Assembly (NCBI RefSeq): GCF_052115485.1
Contig: NZ_JBFRGU010000005.1
Span: forward strand, 248,001-312,000
Source of the DNA: Microvirga sp052115485
GTDB lineage: Bacteria > Pseudomonadota > Alphaproteobacteria > Rhizobiales > Beijerinckiaceae
Length of the DNA stretch: 64,000 nucleotides
Direction: 5' to 3'
Both the position numbers and the translations under genes were made by a program. The notes under the pieces are model-generated. The model saw nothing but the letters and a program-made list of their open reading frames with translations, had not been told where the DNA came from and searched no databases. Below, piece after piece: positions 59,498 to 64,000 of this stretch (the first letter of the stretch is position 1; every line of letters starts with the position of its first letter).

Positions 59498-62080
59498 TCA
59501 AAGGTTTCTCAAGTATTGCGCGGGCTTTTGATTCAAGATTCTCCAGGTCCCGGCCAAGCCTAGTCCCACCGTCACGAGAACGGCGAGCGTCGAGGCAAGA
59601 AGCGCGCCGGATAGATCTAAAGCAAAGCTCAAATTCATCACGCGGGTGATGATGAGATAAGCGGCGAGGGTGCCCGCCAACAGGCCGAAAATCGCGGTGG
59701 CGAGGCCGAGCAGGCCGTATTCCAGCCCATAGGCCGAAAGCAGCCGCGCCCGCGTCGCGCCGAGCGTCTTGAGCACCACCGCATCGTAGAGCCGCGCCCG
59801 ATGCCCGGCGGCAAGCGCACCGGCGAGTACCAGAAGGCTCGCGATGAGAGCGATGGCGCTCGCTCCCCGGATCGCCATGACGAGCTGGGACACGACGTCG
59901 TCCACGGCCTCCAGCGCATCTTTCACGCGCACGCTCGTCACCATCGGATAGGCCAGAGCGGCGCTCCGCAGGATTTGTCCGTCGGTTTTCGCGTCGGATC
60001 CATTGGGGAAGGTGACGGTGGCCAGATGCGTGTGCGGTGCGCCCGCAAAGGTGTTGGGTGAGAACACCATCACGAAATTGATGCCGAGCGAGCGCCATTC
60101 CACGTGCCGCAGATTGGCGATGGTGGCGGTGATGTTCCGCCCCAGAACATTGACGGTGATCTCGTCGCCGACTTTAAGCCCCAACCCCTCGGCGATCTTG
60201 TCGTCGAAGGAGACGAGCGGCTTGCTGCGATAATCGCTTCCCCACCATTCGCCCTGCACCAGTTCGGCACCGGTCGGCGGTGTCTTGGCATAGGTGATGC
60301 CGCGATCCCCGTCGAGCACCCAGGAGACGTCTTCGTTCGCTTTGATTTGCGCGACGGGCACGCCTTTCAGGCTCACCAACCGCCCGCGCATCATCGGCAC
60401 CCGGTCGACCTGCGCGCTCTGAGCCTGGCCTTTCAGAAAATCTTCGAAAGCATCGGCCTGAGCGTTCGGAATGTCGAGAAAGAAGAAGCTCGGCGCATGT
60501 TCCGGCAGGGTTTGCCGGAGTTGGCGGGTGAGGTTCGAATCGACCAGAGCCAGGGTCACGAGAAGGGTGATGCCGAGCCCGAGCGACAGGACGAGGGAGG
60601 GCGTCAGCGCGCCGGGGCGATGGATATTGGCGAGCGCCAGACGTGGTGCCGTGCGTTTCGGGCGCGGCAAGCGGCGTGCGAGCGCCATGATGCCGAGCCC
60701 GATCACGCGCAGCAGAGCGAACGCGGCTGTGGCGGCACCCACGAACATCAGCGCAATGCGGCGGTCGTAAGCCGCAAAGACGGCAAGGCCGACGAGGGCC
60801 ACCAGCACGACGATGAGCGTCATCAGATAACGCTTGCGCGGCCAGCTGCGCCCCGGCTCGATCTGGTCGCGGAAAAGACCGGAGACGGGCACATCATGCG
60901 CGCGGCCAAGCGGCGCGAGTGCGAAAGCGAGCGCCGTCAGGATGCCGTAGAGAAGAGCGATGCCGAGTTCGCTCCAGGCCAGAGTAGGCTGGATCGGAAT
61001 CGGCAGAAATCGACCGAAAAGTCCGTTGACGGCGAAGGGCAGGGTACCGCCGACTACGAGACCGATGCCGACGCCGATGAGCGCGATGATCATGACCTGC
61101 GTGAGGTAGAGCAGGACGACCTGCCCGCCCGGTGCGCCGAGGCTCTTCAAGGTAGCAATGGAGGCGCGCTTGCGGTCGACGAAACTGCGCACGGCATTGG
61201 CGACGCCGACCCCGCCGACAAGTAGGGCGGTGAGGCCGACGAGGGTCAGAAACTGGGTGAAACGCTCGATATTGCGCGCAAAGCGCGGATCGGCGTTCAC
61301 GCGCGTGCGGACATCCCATCCTGCTTCCGGCAGGGTGCTTTTCGCGTCGGCTTCGACCTGGTCCAGCACCGCCTCGTCCGATTGGGGAAGAACGAGCCGG
61401 TAGGTCCAGCGCACGAGGCTGCCGGGCTGGATGAGTCCCGTCGCGCGCAAAGCCTCCTGCGAGACGAGGAGGCGCGGGCCGAAGCCGATGCCGCTTGCGA
61501 TCTTGTCGGGTTCGGATGTGAGCGCGGCGCGCAATTCGATCTGCGCACCGCCGATGCGGATCCGATCGCCGGCCTTGAGATCGAGCCGCGCCAAAAGGGC
61601 GGGATCGGCGGCGGCGCCGAAGACGCCGTTTCGAGCGGAGAGAAGATCGCCCGCCGAGATTTGCGGGTCGGTCTCCAAAGTCCCGATGGTGGGATAGGTC
61701 GGCCCCGCCGCTTTCAATTCAACAAGGGCCGAACCCTTGTCGCCTGCGATCGCCATGGCGCGCATGGTGGCGATGGAGGCAACTTCGCCTCTCGCTGTCA
61801 GGAAGGCCAACTCGGCTGGGTTTGCCTCCCGCTGCATCAGGGAAAACGCCATATCACCGCCCAGAATGCGGCGGCCTTCCTTGGTAATTCCTTCCGTGAG
61901 CGAACGCGAAAGCGACGAGACGCCCGCAATCGCCGCGACGCCGAGTGCGATGCAGGCGAGAAAGATGCCGAAACCTGACAATCCGCCGCGCAACTCGCGC
62001 ATGGCGAGACGCAGGATCAGCGCGAGGGATGCGAAAAGCGGGAGCCGTTTTTGCGGTGGCGCGGGAATGGAGCCATGCAT
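59498..62080 (-). CDS. FtsX-like ABC permease (YbbP type)
   Basis: This 860-residue protein has the YbbP layout: an N-terminal segment, four-helix blocks with FtsX domains near residues 270-400 (VGLTALLVGGVGVANAVRSF) and 720-850 (AIRGASAIALIASLLVLAGA), and a large periplasmic part between. With the ATPase encoded 10 bases upstream it makes an inner-membrane transporter. In E. coli ybbA-ybbP lie next to tesA, as here, and lipid or envelope roles are proposed. Confidence 0.93.
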   Translation of the reverse strand: MHGSIPAPPQKRLPLFASLALILRLAMRELRGGLSGFGIFLACIALGVAAIAGVSSLSRSLTEGITKEGRRILGGDMAFSLMQREANPAELAFLTARGEVASIATMRAMAIAGDKGSALVELKAAGPTYPTIGTLETDPQISAGDLLSARNGVFGAAADPALLARLDLKAGDRIRIGGAQIELRAALTSEPDKIASGIGFGPRLLVSQEALRATGLIQPGSLVRWTYRLVLPQSDEAVLDQVEADAKSTLPEAGWDVRTRVNADPRFARNIERFTQFLTLVGLTALLVGGVGVANAVRSFVDRKRASIATLKSLGAPGGQVVLLYLTQVMIIALIGVGIGLVVGGTLPFAVNGLFGRFLPIPIQPTLAWSELGIALLYGILTALAFALAPLGRAHDVPVSGLFRDQIEPGRSWPRKRYLMTLIVVLVALVGLAVFAAYDRRIALMFVGAATAAFALLRVIGLGIMALARRLPRPKRTAPRLALANIHRPGALTPSLVLSLGLGITLLVTLALVDSNLTRQLRQTLPEHAPSFFFLDIPNAQADAFEDFLKGQAQSAQVDRVPMMRGRLVSLKGVPVAQIKANEDVSWVLDGDRGITYAKTPPTGAELVQGEWWGSDYRSKPLVSFDDKIAEGLGLKVGDEITVNVLGRNITATIANLRHVEWRSLGINFVMVFSPNTFAGAPHTHLATVTFPNGSDAKTDGQILRSAALAYPMVTSVRVKDALEAVDDVVSQLVMAIRGASAIALIASLLVLAGALAAGHRARLYDAVVLKTLGATRARLLSAYGLEYGLLGLATAIFGLLAGTLAAYLIITRVMNLSFALDLSGALLASTLAVLVTVGLGLAGTWRILNQKPAQYLRNL

Positions 62081-62090
62081 GATGCCGCCC

Positions 62091-62783
62091 TCACGCCGAT
62101 GCTTTGGCGAGATCGGCCTCGATCCGGCCTGATCGCAGGCGCACCGTCCGGTCGCAGAGATGGGCGAGGTTGAGATCGTGGGTCACGAGAATGAGCGTCG
62201 AGCCCCTGTCGCGCTTGAGCGCGAAGAGAAGATCGATGATCGAACCGCCGGTCTTCTCATCGAGATTGCCGGTCGGCTCGTCCGCCACCAGAATCGCCGG
62301 GTTCGGCACGATGGCGCGGGCAATCGCCACGCGCTGCTGCTCGCCGCCGGACAATTGCGCCGGGTAATGATGGAGGCGGGCGCCCAAACCCACCGATTGA
62401 AGCTCGGCCTCCGCGCGCTCGAAGGCCTCCGCCTCGCCCGCGAGTTCAAGAGGAAGCGCCACGTTTTCCAGCGCCGTCATGGTCGGGACGAGATGGAAGG
62501 ATTGGAAGACGATGCCGATGCGCCGCCCGCGAAAGCGGGCCAATGCGTCCTCGTCGAGCCCCGAAAGGTCGGTCCCCTCGACGATCACCTTGCCGGAATC
62601 GGGACGCTCCAGGCCGGCCATGGTCATGAGCAAGGTCGATTTGCCCGAGCCCGAAGGGCCGACAAGGCCGACCGCCTCACCCCGGCCGATAGCCAGGGAG
62701 ACGCCTTTGAGGATATGAACCCGCGCGGCCCCGCGTCCGAGGCTCAAATCCACATCCTGCAGTGCGATGGCCTTGTCCTGCAT
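62091..62783 (-). CDS. ABC transporter ATPase (YbbA/LolD type)
   Basis: This 230-residue ATPase has Walker A GPSGSGKSTLLMTM, signature LSGGEQQRVAIARA, Walker B PAILVADEPTGNLDE and switch HDLNLAH. It is the nucleotide-binding partner of the permease at 59498-62080. The two genes are 10 bases apart and form one operon, divergent from the arylesterase gene. Confidence 0.95.
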   Translation of the reverse strand: MQDKAIALQDVDLSLGRGAARVHILKGVSLAIGRGEAVGLVGPSGSGKSTLLMTMAGLERPDSGKVIVEGTDLSGLDEDALARFRGRRIGIVFQSFHLVPTMTALENVALPLELAGEAEAFERAEAELQSVGLGARLHHYPAQLSGGEQQRVAIARAIVPNPAILVADEPTGNLDEKTGGSIIDLLFALKRDRGSTLILVTHDLNLAHLCDRTVRLRSGRIEADLAKASA

Positions 62784-62853
62784 GCGTCGTCACCCGATCT
62801 TTGAAAGCTGTGCCGGGAACCCGGCTCGTCGAACCCATATGGGAAACATATTG

Positions 62854-63516
62854 ATGAAGCGCCAATCCGGCCTGTTCATGGCGATCATTTTTGCGTGTGC
62901 GGCCACGCTTATGGGTTTAATCGCCGCCCCCGGTTCCAGTTTCGCCCAGAATCAGCCGATCCGTCTGGTCGCGTTGGGCGACAGCCTGAGCGCAGGCTAC
63001 CAGCTGCCGGGGGAGGCGGCCTTTCCCGTCGCTCTGGAGCGCGCCCTGAGGACCAAGGGCTACAATGTGGAGATCACAAATGCCGGCGTTTCGGGCGATA
63101 CCGCGTCGGGCGGTCTCGATCGGCTCGACTGGTCGGTGCCGGATGGAACCGACGGGGTGATCGTGGAGCTGGGGGCCAACGACATGCTGCGCGGCCTCGA
63201 TCCCGCCATTCCCCGGCAATCCATCGAGACCATCGTGGAGCGCCTGAAGGCCCGCAACATCGCGGTTATGCTGGCGGGCATGATGGCCACTCGCAATCTC
63301 GGGCCCGATTACGCGCAAAAATTCGATACGCTCTATCCGGACATTGCGAAGAAGCACGGCCTTGTGCTCTATCCCTTCTTCCTGGACGGAATCGCCGGCG
63401 ACCGTGCGCTCAACCTTCCCGATGGCCTTCATCCGACGGCCAAAGGAGTCGAGGTCATCGTCGAGCGCATCCTGCCGAGCGTCGAGAGTTTTCTCGCCAC
63501 CATTCCCAAGCGCTGA
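62854..63516 (+). CDS. tesA: Arylesterase / acyl-CoA thioesterase I (SGNH hydrolase)
   Basis: This 220-residue protein has a signal peptide (MKRQSGLFMAIIFACAATLM then SFAQ) and the SGNH blocks GDSLSAGYQLP, GVSGDTASGGLDR, GAND and DGLHPTAKG, with the nucleophile serine in the first block. It hydrolyses short esters and thioesters in the periplasm. ATG 62854 has GGGA 9 bases upstream; ATG 62839 is possible. The stop TGA lies in the first unit of the tandem repeat that follows. Next to a divergent ybbA-ybbP pair, as in E. coli. Confidence 0.93.
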   Translation: MKRQSGLFMAIIFACAATLMGLIAAPGSSFAQNQPIRLVALGDSLSAGYQLPGEAAFPVALERALRTKGYNVEITNAGVSGDTASGGLDRLDWSVPDGTDGVIVELGANDMLRGLDPAIPRQSIETIVERLKARNIAVMLAGMMATRNLGPDYAQKFDTLYPDIAKKHGLVLYPFFLDGIAGDRALNLPDGLHPTAKGVEVIVERILPSVESFLATIPKR

Positions 63517-63592
63517 CACCAGTCAGCGTATCACTTGCCAAAGCGCTGACACCAGTCTGCGTATCACCTGCCAAGCGCTGACCGCTGTCAAC
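63508..63592 (+). repeat. Tandem 33-base repeat, about 2.5 copies
   Basis: AAGCGCTGACACCAGTCAGC then GTATCACTTGCCA is repeated with small changes starting at 63541 (CAGTCTGCGTATCACCTGCC) and begins a third time at 63573 (AAGCGCTGACC). The tesA stop codon is the TGA of the first unit. Confidence 0.85.
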
Positions 63593-63645
63593 GCCCATTC
63601 CTTCGCCTGAACGCGGCGACTTTTTTCGTCGCGAGGAGCCTTGCC

Positions 63646-64000
63646 ATGCACTATCGCCGTCTCGGCCGCACGGATTTGAACGTCAGCCTGATTTGTCTGG
63701 GCACCATGACCTGGGGCCAGCAAAACACCGAGGCCGAGGGCCACGCACAGATGGATTATGCCCTCGATCAGGGCATCAATTTCTTCGATACGGCCGAACT
63801 CTATTCGATTCCGCCGACGGCGGAGACGCAAGGTTCCACCGAGCGGATCATCGGTTCCTGGTTCAAGGCACGCGGCACCCGGGACAAGGTGATCTTGGCC
63901 ACCAAGGTCACGGGACGCTCGGAGACGACCTGGTTTCGGAAGGACAGCTCTCCGGCGGAACTCTCCCGCAAACAGATCGAGGAAGCGGTCGACAGCAGCC
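63646..64000 (+). CDS. Aldo/keto reductase (Tas type), cut by window edge
   Basis: The frame starts at ATG 63646, after GCGAGGAG, and runs off the window after 118 codons. It has the AKR start RRLGRTDLNVSLICLGTMTW and GINFFDTAELYSI, with the catalytic tyrosine in AELY. The insert PPTAETQGSTERIIG is typical of the Tas/YajO-like branch, NADPH-dependent reductases of broad specificity. Confidence 0.92.
   Translation, partial: MHYRRLGRTDLNVSLICLGTMTWGQQNTEAEGHAQMDYALDQGINFFDTAELYSIPPTAETQGSTERIIGSWFKARGTRDKVILATKVTGRSETTWFRKDSSPAELSRKQIEEAVDSS

Noticed and set aside
1..64000. CRISPR array, tRNA/rRNA genes, integrase and intact insertion sequence
   Set aside because: No regularly spaced repeats, no tRNA-like cloverleaf with a T-arm motif, and no transposase or integrase motifs were found in any frame. 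The repeats present are irregular and intergenic.

Overview
The window is about 64 kb of GC-rich, gene-dense chromosome from an alphaproteobacterium. It is most likely a member of Hyphomicrobiales (Rhizobiales) near the Methylobacteriaceae/Beijerinckiaceae/Bradyrhizobium side. The evidence is a complete acpXL-fabZ-fabF2-fabF1-adh-lpxXL cluster for very-long-chain lipid A acyl chains, a 1610-residue NAD-glutamate dehydrogenase, an IalB-family protein, DUF2794, DUF1223 and SDHAF4-like DUF1674 genes, and the htpX-rsmB-heparinase-purH neighbourhood. The genus cannot be read from the sequence alone. No rRNA, tRNA, CRISPR array, prophage or intact insertion sequence was seen.

Layout. 1-5.9 kb: pirin (cut by the window edge), a VOC protein next to a DoxX-like remnant, an Rsm22-like methyltransferase, an MsbA-like ABC exporter and a dual-specificity phosphatase. 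6.0-7.1 kb: the first of three RTX-type proteins. 7.4-15.7 kb: the lipid A very-long-chain fatty acid operon. It contains a ketosynthase pair in which one partner has lost its nucleophile (Cys to Glu), and it is split by a HEAT-repeat gene, an XRE regulator and repeats. 15.7-21.3 kb: DUF1223, a lemA-TPM-TPM operon, LysE, a fused nucleotidyltransferase-HEPN protein and a truncated second lysE copy. 21.4-31.6 kb: mostly housekeeping and envelope genes (rlmN, ialB, second RTX protein, DUF1232, SDR, phhB, YeiH, histidine phosphatase, thpR, L,D-transpeptidase, cyclopropane synthase, DUF1674). 31.8-38.9 kb: htpX-rsmB-heparinase, then a repeat, a 43-residue membrane peptide and the third RTX protein, then purH. 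39-45.2 kb: an MFS transporter behind NAD-GDH. 45.3-47.6 kb: an HxlR/oxidoreductase pair and DUF2794. 47.7-55.4 kb: a catabolic island (BKACE, class III aminotransferase, LysR, thioesterase, M20 deacylase, dimethylformamidase-like enzyme, GNAT). 55.5-57.8 kb: ahpC-ahpD with a divergent OxyR that lacks the resolving cysteine. 57.9-64 kb: GNAT, Bax inhibitor-1, a ybbP/ybbA-like ABC system divergent from tesA, and the start of an aldo/keto reductase.

The intergenic space is unusually rich in short repeats. One is a two-module palindromic element that twice supplies the stop codon of the gene before it. Another is a MITE-like element with C-rich inverted ends, and a third group is the CATTCCGG / CCGGGCATCC palindromes. 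The points I find most worth following are the inactive-ketosynthase pair, the catabolic island with its short dimethylformamidase homologue, the OxyR variant, the three RTX proteins with a shared C-terminal cap, and the lysE scar beside the nucleotidyltransferase-HEPN gene.
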